Assembly (NCBI RefSeq): GCF_051307045.1
Contig: NZ_CP150452.1
Coordinates: forward strand, 186,001 to 250,000
Source: Dryocola sp031988645
Lineage (GTDB): Bacteria; Pseudomonadota; Gammaproteobacteria; Enterobacterales; Enterobacteriaceae
Direction of reading: 5' to 3'
DNA: 64,000 nt
The notes under the pieces were generated by a model. The model saw only the letters and a program-made list of their open reading frames with translations. It did no database searches and was not told the origin of the DNA. Position 1 is the first letter of the stretch. Each line of letters begins with the position of its first letter. Positions 28,469 to 37,301 of this stretch are shown here, in pieces. A program made the position numbers and the translations under genes.

Positions 28469-29311
28469 TTATTCCGGCACTATCCAGCTCAGGGTGGTGG
28501 AACCCGTGCCCGCCTGAACCAGCTTTTTATGCAGCCATGGCAGCACGTTCGCCATCTGCTGCTCAAGCTTCCAGGGTGGGTTGATAACGATCATGCCGGA
28601 GGCGGTCATACCGCGCTGGTCGCTGTCCGGGCGCACCGCCAGTTCGATTTGCAGAATGCGGCGAATGCCGGTTTCTTCCAGATCGCGAATCATGCGTTTG
28701 ATTTGCTGACGCAGCACAACCGGATACCACAGCGCATAGGTGCCGGTGGCAAAACGTTTATAGCCCTCGCTGATGCCCTTCACCACGTCCTGATAGTCGG
28801 TTTTGATCTCATAGGGCGGATCGATAAGAATCAGGCCGCGACGGGAAACCGGCGGCAGTTTGGCTTTCAGCTGCGTGTAGCCATCGGCGCGTTCAACGCG
28901 GGCGCGATGGTCTTTTTGAAACTCAGAGCGCAGCAGCGGGAAGTCCGACGGGTGCAGCTCGGTAAGCTGCAGGCTGTCCTGCTCGCGCAGCAAATGACGG
29001 GCAATCAGCGGGGAGCCGGGATAGTAGCGCAGCTGGCCGCTGTGGTTAAAAGCTTTCACGGCGCCAATATACGCCTCCAGCTCTTCCGGCAGATCGTCCT
29101 GCTGCCAGATGCGGGCGATGCCTTCAAGGTATTCACCGGTGCGTTCGGCGTGTTCGCCGCTCAGTTTGTATCGGCCTGCGCCTGCGTGGGTGTCGAGATA
29201 GAGGAAAGGCTTTTCTTTCTCTTTTAAGGATTCAAGAATCAGGCTTTGAACGGTGTGTTTCAGTACGTCGGCGTGGTTGCCGGCGTGAAAGCTGTGGCGA
29301 TAACTGAGCAT
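28469..29311 (-). CDS. rlmJ: 23S rRNA (adenine2030-N6)-methyltransferase
   Basis: I start at the ATG giving MLSYRHSFHAGNHADVLKH, because this yields 280 residues, the E. coli length; the longer frame to 29389 adds unrelated sequence. The N-terminal HAGNHADVLKH segment and the N6-methyltransferase motif DPPYE (LILIDPPYEIK) are typical of RlmJ. It methylates A2030 of 23S rRNA with S-adenosylmethionine, acting on naked RNA before assembly. The position between gor and prlC is as in E. coli. It is divergent from prlC. Confidence 0.95.
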   Translation of the reverse strand: MLSYRHSFHAGNHADVLKHTVQSLILESLKEKEKPFLYLDTHAGAGRYKLSGEHAERTGEYLEGIARIWQQDDLPEELEAYIGAVKAFNHSGQLRYYPGSPLIARHLLREQDSLQLTELHPSDFPLLRSEFQKDHRARVERADGYTQLKAKLPPVSRRGLILIDPPYEIKTDYQDVVKGISEGYKRFATGTYALWYPVVLRQQIKRMIRDLEETGIRRILQIELAVRPDSDQRGMTASGMIVINPPWKLEQQMANVLPWLHKKLVQAGTGSTTLSWIVPE

Positions 29312-29479
29312 GGCTTGCAGGGTTTCCAAAAGACTAAGAAGGACTACGTAATGTGCACAGTATACAGCCTTATGCTCGCCGTCCGGCATTGAAATTAACT
29401 ACACTAAGCCTCATGTTAGTTAGATTGCCTTTGTAGCGCCAGCCGAGCGCTCTACTTACTGATACCAGGAATCGCGCTT

Positions 29480-31522
29480 ATGACCAATCCATTGTTGACC
29501 CCTTTCGATCTGCCTCCGTTTTCCGCTTTGAAACCAGAACATGTTGTCCCCGCCGTACAGAAGGCGCTGGACGACTGCCGCGCAAAAGTGGAAAGCGTTG
29601 TGGCGCAGGGCGCGCCTTACCGCTGGGATAACCTCTGCCAGCCGCTGGCGGAAGTGGACGATCGTCTGGGCCGTATTTTTTCGCCGGTAAGCCACCTGAA
29701 TTCCGTGCAGAACAGCCCGGAGCTGCGCGAAGCCTACGAGCAAACGCTGCCGCTGCTTTCTGAATACAGCACCTGGGTCGGCCAGCACGAAGGTTTATAC
29801 CAGGCTTACCGCGATCTGCGCGACGGCGCGTACTATGCCGACCTGAGCGTGGCGGAGAAAAAAGCCGTTGATAACGCGCTGCGCGACTTCGAGCTTTCCG
29901 GCATCGGCCTGCCGAAAGAAAAACAAAAGCGCTACGGCGAAATCGCCGCGCGCCTGTCCGAACTGGGTTCGACCTACAGCAACAACGTGCTCGACGCGAC
30001 TATGGGCTGGACGAAGCTGATTACCGACGAAGCGCAGCTGGCCGGGATGCCGGAAAGCGCGCTGGCGGCGGCCCGCGCCCAGGCCGAAGCGAAAGAGCAG
30101 GATGGCTGGCTGCTGACGCTGGATATTCCAAGCTATTTGCCAGTGCTTACTTACTGCGACAACCGCGAACTGCGCGAAGAGATGTATCGCGCCTATTCAA
30201 CTCGCGCCTCCGATCAGGGGCCGAACGCGGGTAAATGGGACAACACGCCGGTAATGGAAGAGATCCTCGCGCTGCGCCACGAGCTGGCGCAGCTGCTGGG
30301 CTTTGGCAACTACGCGGAGAAATCGCTGGCCACCAAAATGGCGGAAAACCCGCAGCAGGTGCTCGAATTTTTGACTGACCTGGCTAAGCGCGCGCGTCCG
30401 CAGGGCGAAGCCGAACTGGCGCAGCTCCGCGCGTTTGCGAAAAAAGAATTCGATGTGGATGAGCTGGAGCCGTGGGACATCACCTACTACAGCGAAAAGC
30501 AAAAGCAGCATCTGTACAGCATCAGCGACGAGCAGCTCCGTCCTTACTTCCCGGAAGAGCGTGCGGTAGCTGGTCTGTTTGAAGTGGTGAAACGCATTTA
30601 CGGCATTACCGCCAAAGAGCGCAAAGATGTCGACGTCTGGCATCAGGACGTGCGTTTCTTCGAACTGTATGACGAAAAAGGCTCCCGGCGCGGCAGCTTC
30701 TATCTTGACCTGTACGCCCGCGAAAACAAACGCGGCGGAGCGTGGATGGACGACTGCGTCGGCCAGATGCGTAAAGCCGACGGCACGCTGCAAAAACCGG
30801 TCGCCTATCTGACCTGTAACTTTAACCGGCCGGTGAACGGCAAGCCTGCCTTGTTTACCCACGACGAAGTTATCACCCTGTTCCATGAGTTCGGCCACGG
30901 CCTGCACCATATGCTGACGCAGGTTGAAACGGCGGGCGTTTCCGGCATTAACGGCGTGCCGTGGGATGCCGTCGAGCTGCCAAGCCAGTTTATGGAAAAC
31001 TGGTGCTGGGAGCCGGACGCGCTGGCCTTTATCTCCGGCCACTTCGAAACCGGCGAGCCTTTGCCGAAAGAGCTGCTGGATAAAATGCTGGCGGCGAAGA
31101 ATTATCAGGCGGCGCTGTTTATTCTGCGCCAGCTGGAGTTCGGCCTGTTCGATTTCCGTCTGCACGCCGAGTTTAACCCTGAGCAGGGGGCGAAAGTGCT
31201 CGAAACCCTGGCGGAAATCAAAAAGCAGGTCGCCGTGGTGCCGGGGCCGAAGTGGGGCCGTTTCCCGCACGCCTTCAGCCATATCTTTGCCGGCGGCTAC
31301 GCGGCGGGTTACTACAGCTACCTGTGGGCGGACGTGCTGGCGGCGGATGCCTTCTCCCGCTTCGAAGAAGAGGGGATTTTCAATCGCGAAACCGGGCAGG
31401 CGTTCCTGGATAACATCCTGACCCGCGGCGGTTCTGAAGAGCCGATGGAGCTGTTCAAACGCTTCCGCGGCCGTGAGCCGCAGCTTGACGCCATGCTTGC
31501 CCATTACGGCATTAAGGGCTGA
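29480..31522 (+). CDS. prlC: Oligopeptidase A (M3 zinc metallopeptidase)
   Basis: At 680 residues this is the exact length and pattern of E. coli PrlC/OpdA. The zinc-binding HEXXH motif lies in TLFHEFGHGLHHML near residue 470, with the third ligand downstream in the ENWCWEPDAL region. It is a cytoplasmic endopeptidase that degrades oligopeptides, including cleaved signal peptides. It starts with TNPLLTPFDLPPF. The rsmJ start lies eight bases after its stop, so the two form an operon, as in E. coli, where the pair is heat-inducible. No sigma-32 promoter could be identified with confidence. Confidence 0.97.
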   Translation: MTNPLLTPFDLPPFSALKPEHVVPAVQKALDDCRAKVESVVAQGAPYRWDNLCQPLAEVDDRLGRIFSPVSHLNSVQNSPELREAYEQTLPLLSEYSTWVGQHEGLYQAYRDLRDGAYYADLSVAEKKAVDNALRDFELSGIGLPKEKQKRYGEIAARLSELGSTYSNNVLDATMGWTKLITDEAQLAGMPESALAAARAQAEAKEQDGWLLTLDIPSYLPVLTYCDNRELREEMYRAYSTRASDQGPNAGKWDNTPVMEEILALRHELAQLLGFGNYAEKSLATKMAENPQQVLEFLTDLAKRARPQGEAELAQLRAFAKKEFDVDELEPWDITYYSEKQKQHLYSISDEQLRPYFPEERAVAGLFEVVKRIYGITAKERKDVDVWHQDVRFFELYDEKGSRRGSFYLDLYARENKRGGAWMDDCVGQMRKADGTLQKPVAYLTCNFNRPVNGKPALFTHDEVITLFHEFGHGLHHMLTQVETAGVSGINGVPWDAVELPSQFMENWCWEPDALAFISGHFETGEPLPKELLDKMLAAKNYQAALFILRQLEFGLFDFRLHAEFNPEQGAKVLETLAEIKKQVAVVPGPKWGRFPHAFSHIFAGGYAAGYYSYLWADVLAADAFSRFEEEGIFNRETGQAFLDNILTRGGSEEPMELFKRFRGREPQLDAMLAHYGIKG

Positions 31523-31530
31523 ACCATTCC

Positions 31531-32284
31531 GTGAAAATTTGTTTATTAACGGAAACAGGCGCCGACTCCGGCGCCTTATCTCTTTTGAGCGAGCGCTGGG
31601 GGCTTACGCATGACGAAGACGCCCCGATGGCGCTGGTATTAACCCCGGAACATCTGGAGCTGCGCAAGCGCGACGAGCCGAAGCTCGGCGGTATTTTCGT
31701 CGATTTTGTCTCGGGAGCTATGGCCCATCGTCGCCGGTTTGGCGGCGGTCGGGGAGAAGCGGTGGCAAAAGCCGTAGGCATTAAAAGCGGCTATTTGCCA
31801 GACGTGGTGGACGCCACGGCGGGCCTCGGGCGCGACGCCTTCGTGCTGGCGTCAGTAGGCTGTCGGGTGCGGATGCTGGAGCGTAATCCGGTCGTTGCCG
31901 CATTGCTCGATGACGGCCTGCGCCGCGGCTATCAGGACGCGGAAATCGGCGGCTGGCTGCAGGAGCGTTTGCAGCTTATTCATGCCTCAAGCCTGACCGC
32001 GCTGGGCGACATCACCCCGCGCCCGGAAGTGGTCTATCTGGACCCAATGTTCCCGCATAAGCAAAAAAGCGCGCTGGTGAAAAAAGAGATGCGGGTGTTT
32101 CAGTCGCTGGTAGGGCCCCGATGAGGACGCAGACGGTTTATTAGCGCCCGCGCGGCTGTTGGCGACTAAACGTGTTGTGGTGAAGCGGCCGGACTACGCG
32201 CCTCCGCTTGGCGGTGTGGAAACCCACAACGCCGTGGTGACCAAAGGCCATCGTTTCGATATTTATTCCGGGACGGCGGCGTAA
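31531..32284 (+). CDS. rsmJ: 16S rRNA (guanine1516-N2)-methyltransferase, frameshifted
   Basis: The first frame runs to LVGPR at about 32124 and then stops. Deleting one C from the GGGCCCC run at 32113-32119 continues through DEDADGLLAPARLLATKRV to GHRFDIYSGTAA and a stop at 32282-32284, giving 250 residues, the E. coli length. The SAM-binding motif DATAGLGRDAF and YLDPMFPHK are present. The enzyme methylates G1516 in 16S rRNA. Both halves match E. coli closely with no further lesions, so a sequence error is more likely than gene loss. Confidence 0.93.
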
Positions 32285-32443
32285 CAACGCTTTGCATTGA
32301 GGGGACGCTCGCAAAAAAATCTTGTGCGGCAATTTTGTACATAAATTTTTTACGATGGACCGCGAAGGGTATTGAGTTCACTCTTTTTATTCTCGTCAGA
32401 AAAGCACAACCTCATATCGCATAGCCTGTTCATGGAGGACAAC

Positions 32444-32623
32444 ATGCCTGGTAAAAGAGAAAGAGAGGTGAATCCATCTTCGCAACCGGCCGATGCCTTG
32501 CTGCTGAATCATAAAAAAGACAGGGCGCTGGAATGGTATGAGGAAAACAAAGAAGGTATCGCCGCGCTTAACGAATTCGTTGAGAAAAACGGTTCATTTA
32601 ATGATCTTCAAAGGCCTTTCTGA
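32444..32623 (+). CDS. ccdA: CcdA-like antitoxin with a degenerate N-terminus
   Basis: The 59-residue protein starts at ATG 32444, with GGAGG five bases upstream. Its second half (ALEWYEENKEGIAALNEFVE, then KNGSFNDLQRPF) matches the toxin-binding C-terminal arm of CcdA, including the GSF motif. The first half lacks the usual ribbon-helix-helix beta strand that binds operator DNA, so it is about 13 residues shorter than F-plasmid CcdA. Its stop codon overlaps the toxin start (TGATG), as in ccdAB operons. It stands where E. coli has dtpB. It may still bind toxin but may no longer repress its promoter. Confidence 0.75.
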   Translation: MPGKREREVNPSSQPADALLLNHKKDRALEWYEENKEGIAALNEFVEKNGSFNDLQRPF

Positions 32624-32935
32624 TGGCGCAGTATGTTGCTTACGGGAACCGTGGCGCCGGTAAAAACATCTATCTGGCTTATTAATATGCAACATCCCGT
32701 TGCGAACGCGCTCAATCGCTCTTTAGCGATCCCTGCGACAGGATTGCATCAATTTGACGTCTCCCTGCCTGCGAAAATCTGTCCGGTGGTTAACATCGCG
32801 GATCAACGTTGTATTGTGCTGACGCACATGATGGCGGGCATCTCTTTAAAAGAGATGGGCAACCCTGTACAGGATCTACAAGCCTGTAGCAGCGTACTCC
32901 GTGATACGGTAGATTTTTTGCTAAACGGGTACTGA
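32623..32935 (+). pseudogene. ccdB: CcdB-like gyrase toxin, frameshifted
   Basis: Translation from ATG 32623, which overlaps the antitoxin stop, gives MAQYVAYGNRGAG and then stops after KNIYLAY. The rest of a CcdB protein continues in the next frame (INMQHPVANALNRSLAIP ... CIVLTHMMAGISLKEMG ... VDFLLNGY). A net extra base somewhere between about 32650 and 32678 separates the halves; joined they give 103 residues, close to the 101 of CcdB. The exact site is ambiguous and no GGCC lies there. CcdB poisons DNA gyrase. The lesion, with the shortened antitoxin, suggests a decaying chromosomal module, though an error cannot be excluded. Confidence 0.65.
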
Positions 32936-32940
32936 AGGCA

Positions 32941-32968
32941 TAAAAAAGCCCTCTTTGCGAAGAGGGCT
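32941..32968 (-). terminator. uspA intrinsic terminator
   Basis: AGCCCTCTT and AAGAGGGCT form a perfect 9-bp stem with a 4-nt loop. On the minus strand it is followed by TTTTTTA, a textbook terminator for the leftward uspA. It lies just after the ccdB-like stop and may also stop rightward transcription less efficiently. Confidence 0.85.
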
Positions 32969-33022
32969 ATCTCGCTTTAACACCCTTCCCGGATCGGGAG
33001 TCGGGCGCTAATTTTTTAAAAA

Positions 33023-33460
33023 TTAATCTTCGTCTTCATCGCGCAGCGGCACAATCAGCATATCGATGTGCACGGTATTGATAAGCTGGCGCGCGGAAGA
33101 CATCAGCTTGCTCCAGAAATCCTGATGGTGTCCGCAGACCACCAGGTCCATATCATATTTTTTGATGGCGTCGACCAGCACCTGGCCCAGGTCGCCGCTG
33201 CCGCTTAAGGTTTCGGTAATCGGATAACCTGCGCCGGTAGAGAGTTCGCTCAGCGCGTGATGGGTCTCTTCGGAGATACGTTTTTGCATATCCCCCAGGT
33301 TGACATCAATCAGGCCGGTGTAGAGATCGGAGTAATTTACATCGACATGAATCAGGGAAACCTTCGCGTTGTAAGGGCGAGCCATAGAAACTGCCTTCTC
33401 TACCAGTACCTTGCTCTCCGGAGAGAGATCTACCGCGATCAGAATGTGTTTGTAAGCCAT
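33023..33460 (-). CDS. uspA: Universal stress protein A
   Basis: This 145-residue protein closely matches E. coli UspA (MAYKHILIAVDLSPESKVLV at the start). It has the Usp fold and ends in LIVPLRDEDED. UspA is a cytoplasmic dimer induced on growth arrest and many stresses and belongs to the UspA class that lacks the ATP-binding G-2x-G-9x-G(S/T) motif. An AAGGAG ribosome site precedes the ATG. It is divergent from uspB, as in E. coli. Confidence 0.96.
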   Translation of the reverse strand: MAYKHILIAVDLSPESKVLVEKAVSMARPYNAKVSLIHVDVNYSDLYTGLIDVNLGDMQKRISEETHHALSELSTGAGYPITETLSGSGDLGQVLVDAIKKYDMDLVVCGHHQDFWSKLMSSARQLINTVHIDMLIVPLRDEDED

Positions 33461-33792
33461 AATGTTACTCCTTCCATAAGTTGTGCCCGGGCGTAATCGG
33501 ATTCCAGCGTAAGGACTTCATATTGTAGATGATATTTCTACCCTATCCCGAATGATAAAAACCGTCAATGCACCACCCTTTTAAACATTCAAGCCGAAAA
33601 TGAAAGCTGCCGTATTGATAATGATTAACGTAGTGGCGAAAAAATTAATCAATCTCCTACACTATTAAATGAGCCGTTCCGGAAAATCCTGTATCCACCG
33701 GCGGCTCTTCTGATTGCTGAACTGTCTGTTGAAGTTTTCGGGGTGAGCGGTTGTCCTGGAGCGACGCTCTGTGGCTACGCCGGGAGGGGAAC
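33461..33792. promoter_or_regulatory. uspA-uspB divergent promoter region with a sigma-S-like -10
   Basis: This 332-base divergent region has no gene. Position 33657-33663 reads CTACACT, the preferred -10 sequence of sigma-S promoters, followed by ATTAAA, and is oriented toward uspB. E. coli uspB is known to depend on RpoS. The uspA promoter must lie near the other edge but I could not assign its elements. Confidence 0.5.
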
Positions 33793-34128
33793 ATGATCAG
33801 CACCGTGGCTCTATTTTGGGCGCTATGTGTAGTCTGTCTGGTGAATATGGCGCGTTACTACTCGTCATTACGTGCTTTGTTAGTGGTGCTTCGTGGGTGC
33901 GATCCGCTGTTATATCAGTATGTCGACGGCGGCGGATTTTTCACGGCGCATGGTCAACCCAGCAAACAGATTCGCCTGGTGCGCTACATTTACGCCCAGC
34001 GCTATCTGGATCATCACGACGATGAGTTTATCCGCCGTTGTGAAAGGCTGCGCCGCCAGTTTATGCTGACCAGCGCTCTGTGCGGATTAGTGGTTATCAG
34101 CCTTATCGGGTTGATGATTTGGCACTAG
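33793..34128 (+). CDS. uspB: Universal stress protein B
   Basis: The start at ATG 33793 follows GGAGGGG and gives 111 residues, exactly as in E. coli UspB. It has two membrane helices, at about residues 1-20 (MISTVALFWALCVVCLVNMA) and 88-108 (SALCGLVVISLIGLMI), with a conserved loop (GCDPLLYQYVDGGGFF). UspB is an inner membrane protein of the RpoS regulon; its loss makes E. coli sensitive to ethanol in stationary phase. A strong terminator follows. Confidence 0.95.
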   Translation: MISTVALFWALCVVCLVNMARYYSSLRALLVVLRGCDPLLYQYVDGGGFFTAHGQPSKQIRLVRYIYAQRYLDHHDDEFIRRCERLRRQFMLTSALCGLVVISLIGLMIWH

Positions 34129-34147
34129 GCGGTTAAAAGCAGGTCAT

Positions 34148-34181
34148 AAAAAAAGCGGGCCAGTAAACTGACCCGCTTTTT
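34148..34181 (+). terminator. uspB intrinsic terminator
   Basis: AAAAAGCGGG and CCCGCTTTTT flank an inner CAG/CTG stem, with a T tract on the plus strand. The A tract on the left lets it also terminate leftward transcription from pitA. Confidence 0.85.
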
Positions 34182-34207
34182 GTTTGGGAGGACCTGAATA
34201 ACGTTGC

Positions 34208-34284
34208 GGTGGATGACGCTATGGCTTGCCCACCCTAAGATCTAAACGGTTTTGCAGGTCGGGCAAGCGTGAGCGCCGCCCGAC
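34208..34284. repeat. REP/BIME-type palindrome pair
   Basis: Two imperfect palindromes face each other. The one at 34208-34234 begins GGTGGATGACGC and ends GCTTGCCCACC. The one at 34258-34284 begins GTCGGGCAAGCG and ends GCCGCCCGAC. The second is roughly the reverse complement of the first. This is the usual form of an enteric BIME between convergent genes, here uspB and pitA. Such elements stabilise mRNA ends and bind IHF, gyrase or Pol I in related species. Confidence 0.7.
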
Positions 34285-34300
34285 GTGCAGCTATGCCGAT

Positions 34301-35804
34301 TTAGATAAAGTGCAGTGAAATCCAGTACAGCGCGCCCGACAACAAAATCGATACCGGCAGGGTGAAGACCCACGCCATCAGGATATTCGTTACCGTCTTA
34401 CGCTGCAGGCCCCCCGCCATCCACCACCATCGTCCCCGCAACGGAGGAGGAAAGGACGTGGGTGGTGGAAACCGGCATCCCGGTGTAGCTCGCAATGCCG
34501 ATGGAGACGGCGGCGGTCATCTGCGCGGACATGCCCTGCGCATACGTCATGCCTTTCTTACCAATCTTCTCGCCGATAGTGGTGGCCACACGACGCCAGC
34601 CAATCATCGTACCGATGCCGAGCGCCAGCGCGACCGCCATGATAATCCAGATTGGCGCATACTCGATGGTATACAGCAGGTCGGTTTTCAGCTCTTTTAA
34701 GAAGCGTTTATCGTCCGGTTTCGTTTCCGGAAGATTGGCCGACTTCTCTGCGGTATCGGAGATGCACAGCAGCAGGCGACGCATATGGCTGCGCTGCTCC
34801 ACGCTCAGCTTATCGTAGCTGTCGATATTGCCCAGCAGCGCTTTGGCGCGCTGTACGGCAAGCATCGCGCGGCTGGCGTCGCAGTGGAACTCTGCTGGTT
34901 TATTCTGGCCCTGCACTTCTTCCGGAGTAGGGATCGCCGGGGTGAGATCGACCACGTGCTGAATGGCTTCGCCATGCTGCGTGTAGTATTGCTCAAGGTG
35001 GGTGATGGCGTCGCGGGTGCGGGCAATATCGTAGCCAGAGGCGTTCATATTAACCACAAAGCCCGCCGGCGCCACGCCGATCAGCACCAGCATGATCAGG
35101 CCGATGCCTTTCTGACCGTCGTTTGCGCCGTGGGAGAAACTCACGCCGATGGCGGAAAGAATCAGGGCGATACGCGTCCAGAACGGCGGCTTTTTCTTGC
35201 CGTCTTTTTTCTCACGCTCAGCCGGAGTGAGGTGGATACGGCGACGCTTTTTGGTGCCGCTCCAGTAGCGACGTAGCAAAAAGATCAGTCCGCCCGCAAT
35301 CACCAGACCCACGATTGGGGAGAGGATCAGCGACATGAATATCCCCATGACCTTCGGGATATTGAGCGCATCGACGACGGAAGTCCCGGTCATCAACGCG
35401 TTGGTCAAACCGATACCGATGATGGCACCGATAAGCGTATGGGAGCTGGAAGCCGGCAGACCGAAATACCAGGTGCCGAGGTTCCAGATAATAGCGGCCA
35501 GTAACATAGAGAACACCATGGCGAGGCCATGAGCGGACCCTACGTTCAACAGCAGGTCTGTTGGCAGCATATGCACAATCGCATACGCCACGCTCAGCCC
35601 GCCGAGCAGAACGCCGAGGAAGTTAAATACCGCCGCCATTGCCACCGCCAGCTGCGATCGCATTGCGCGGGTATAGATGACGGTTGCCACTGCGTTCGCA
35701 GTGTCATGGAAGCCGTTGATCGCTTCATAGAAGAGAACAAATGCCAGAGCAAGTAATAACAAAAGCCCCGTATGCATATCGAGGCCGGCAAACAAATGTA
35801 GCAT
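34301..35804 (-). CDS. pitA: Low-affinity inorganic phosphate transporter PitA, frameshifted
   Basis: The main frame starts MLHLFAGLDMHTGLLLLLAL as in E. coli PitA and runs to VVDGGGPAA. It is then shifted by one extra G in the G/C run at 34408-34415 (read as C's on the plus strand). Restoring it gives VVDGGGLQRKTVTNILMAWV and a total of 500 residues (499 in E. coli). About ten membrane helices and the PiT signature GANDGQKGIG and GFHDTANAV are visible. It imports phosphate, as metal-phosphate complexes, with protons. The hydrophilic loop in the middle is the most divergent part. The lesion is probably a consensus error. Confidence 0.93.
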
Positions 35805-36033
35805 AGACGTTACGCCATTTTGAGGACATGAACGCGGCGCATTATGTAAGACAACCGCTTAATGCGCCAAGTGAAATATAGACTTTTCTTGATGTTTATC
35901 GTCCAGACGTTAAACACAGAAAAGATTTACATTTTGTTTTTCAACTACCTGCAATTGTTAATACGCTTTAAGCTGGTGCGACCAGCGTTCAATCTTTACA
36001 ATTCCCATCCTTAAGCATAGACGGGAGTCGGTC

Positions 36034-37236
36034 GTGGAAAAGTTTGACGCCATTATTATTGGTGCGGGTGCAGCTGGCATGTTTTGCGCGGCGCTAGCCG
36101 GGCAGGCGGGCAGCCGCGTATTACTTATCGATAATGGTAAAAAACCGGGCCGTAAAATCCTTATGTCCGGCGGCGGGCGCTGCAACTTTACTAACCTTTA
36201 TACCGAACCCGCGGCCTATTTGAGTCAAAACCCGCATTTCTGTAAATCTGCTCTGGCGCGCTATAGCCAGTGGGATTTTATCGATATGGTCGGCAAACAC
36301 GGCATCGCCTGGCATGAAAAAACGCTAGGCCAGCTGTTCTGCGATGACTCGGCGCAGCAGATTGTCGATATGCTGGTGGCGGAATGTGAAAAAGGACGGG
36401 TCGCCCTACGCCTGCGCAGCGAGGTGCTGAGCATCGACCGCAGCGAAGCGGGTTTTACTCTTAAGCTCAACGGCGACGAGGTGCAAACCGGCAAGCTGGT
36501 GATCGCCTCCGGCGGCCTTTCTATGCCGGGCCTGGGCGCAACGCCGTTCGGCTACAAAGTCGCCGAGCAGTTTGGTTTGAAAGTGCTGCCAACGCGCGCG
36601 GGTCTTGTGCCTTTTACCCTGCATAAACCTCTTCTTGAACAGCTTCAGGTCTTATCGGGCGTCTCGGTGCCATCGGTCATCACCGCCGAAAACGGCGTCA
36701 GCTTCCGGGAAAGCCTGCTGTTTACCCATCGCGGGCTTTCCGGCCCCGCCGTGCTGCAGCTCTCAAGCTACTGGCAGCCCGGCGAGTTTGTTAGCGTTAA
36801 CTTACTTCCTGATACCGATCTGGATGCTTTCCTTAACGAACAGCGTACCGCTCATCCCAACCAGAGCCTGAAAAACACCCTTGCCCTGGTACTGCCAAAG
36901 CGCCTGGTGGAATGCCTGCAGCAGCTTGAGCAAATTCCGGACGCGACGCTTAAGCAGCTTAACGTCCGCCAGCAAAATGAACTGCTGGAAACGCTGCAAA
37001 ACTGGCGCGTGCAGCCAAACGGCACCGAAGGCTACCGTACCGCCGAAGTCACGCTTGGCGGCGTGGATACTAATGAACTAAGCTCGCGCACCATGGAAGC
37101 CAAAAAAGTGCCGGGGCTTTATTTTATCGGCGAGGTGATGGACGTTACCGGCTGGCTGGGCGGCTACAACTTCCAGTGGGCCTGGAGCTCGGCCTGGGCC
37201 TGCGCTCAGGCGCTGACGGACGGCGTCGAGGGATAA
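36034..37236 (+). CDS. yhiN: YhiN/BaiN-type FAD-dependent oxidoreductase
   Basis: The 400-residue protein starts at GTG 36034, preceded by CGGGAG, and is closely similar to E. coli YhiN. It has an N-terminal FAD-binding motif (IIIGAGAAGMFCAAL), the family motif ILMSGGGRCNFTN and the C-terminal FAD segment FIGEVMDVTGWLGGYN. The family (HI0933/BaiN) contains flavoproteins of uncertain physiological substrate, so no reaction is assigned. It is divergent from pitA. It marks the edge of the conserved core block before the T6SS locus. Confidence 0.93.
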   Translation: MEKFDAIIIGAGAAGMFCAALAGQAGSRVLLIDNGKKPGRKILMSGGGRCNFTNLYTEPAAYLSQNPHFCKSALARYSQWDFIDMVGKHGIAWHEKTLGQLFCDDSAQQIVDMLVAECEKGRVALRLRSEVLSIDRSEAGFTLKLNGDEVQTGKLVIASGGLSMPGLGATPFGYKVAEQFGLKVLPTRAGLVPFTLHKPLLEQLQVLSGVSVPSVITAENGVSFRESLLFTHRGLSGPAVLQLSSYWQPGEFVSVNLLPDTDLDAFLNEQRTAHPNQSLKNTLALVLPKRLVECLQQLEQIPDATLKQLNVRQQNELLETLQNWRVQPNGTEGYRTAEVTLGGVDTNELSSRTMEAKKVPGLYFIGEVMDVTGWLGGYNFQWAWSSAWACAQALTDGVEG

Positions 37237-37252
37237 TAAAACGCGGCGGCGA

Positions 37253-37290
37253 AGCCATAAACAGGCCCCGGCCGGGGCCCGTTTATGGCT
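37253..37290. repeat. 38-bp near-perfect palindrome at the core/T6SS boundary
   Basis: AGCCATAAAC and GTTTATGGCT flank GGCCCCGG and CCGGGGCC with no loop; the only mismatch is at 37263/37280. It lies between convergent yhiN and the last gene of the T6SS left arm. It could form a long hairpin that stops transcription from both sides, although there is no T tract. Confidence 0.65.
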
Positions 37291-37301
37291 AATCATGGCC
37301 G

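Noticed and set aside
30197..31504. 435-codon minus-strand frame opposite prlC
   Set aside because: Pure antisense shadow of a well-conserved gene, with low-complexity composition and no recognisable domain.
31531..32284. rsmJ, pitA, hcp and tssL treated as true pseudogenes
   Set aside because: Each has a single +1 change in a GGCC run and no other damage, which fits a common technical cause better than independent losses.
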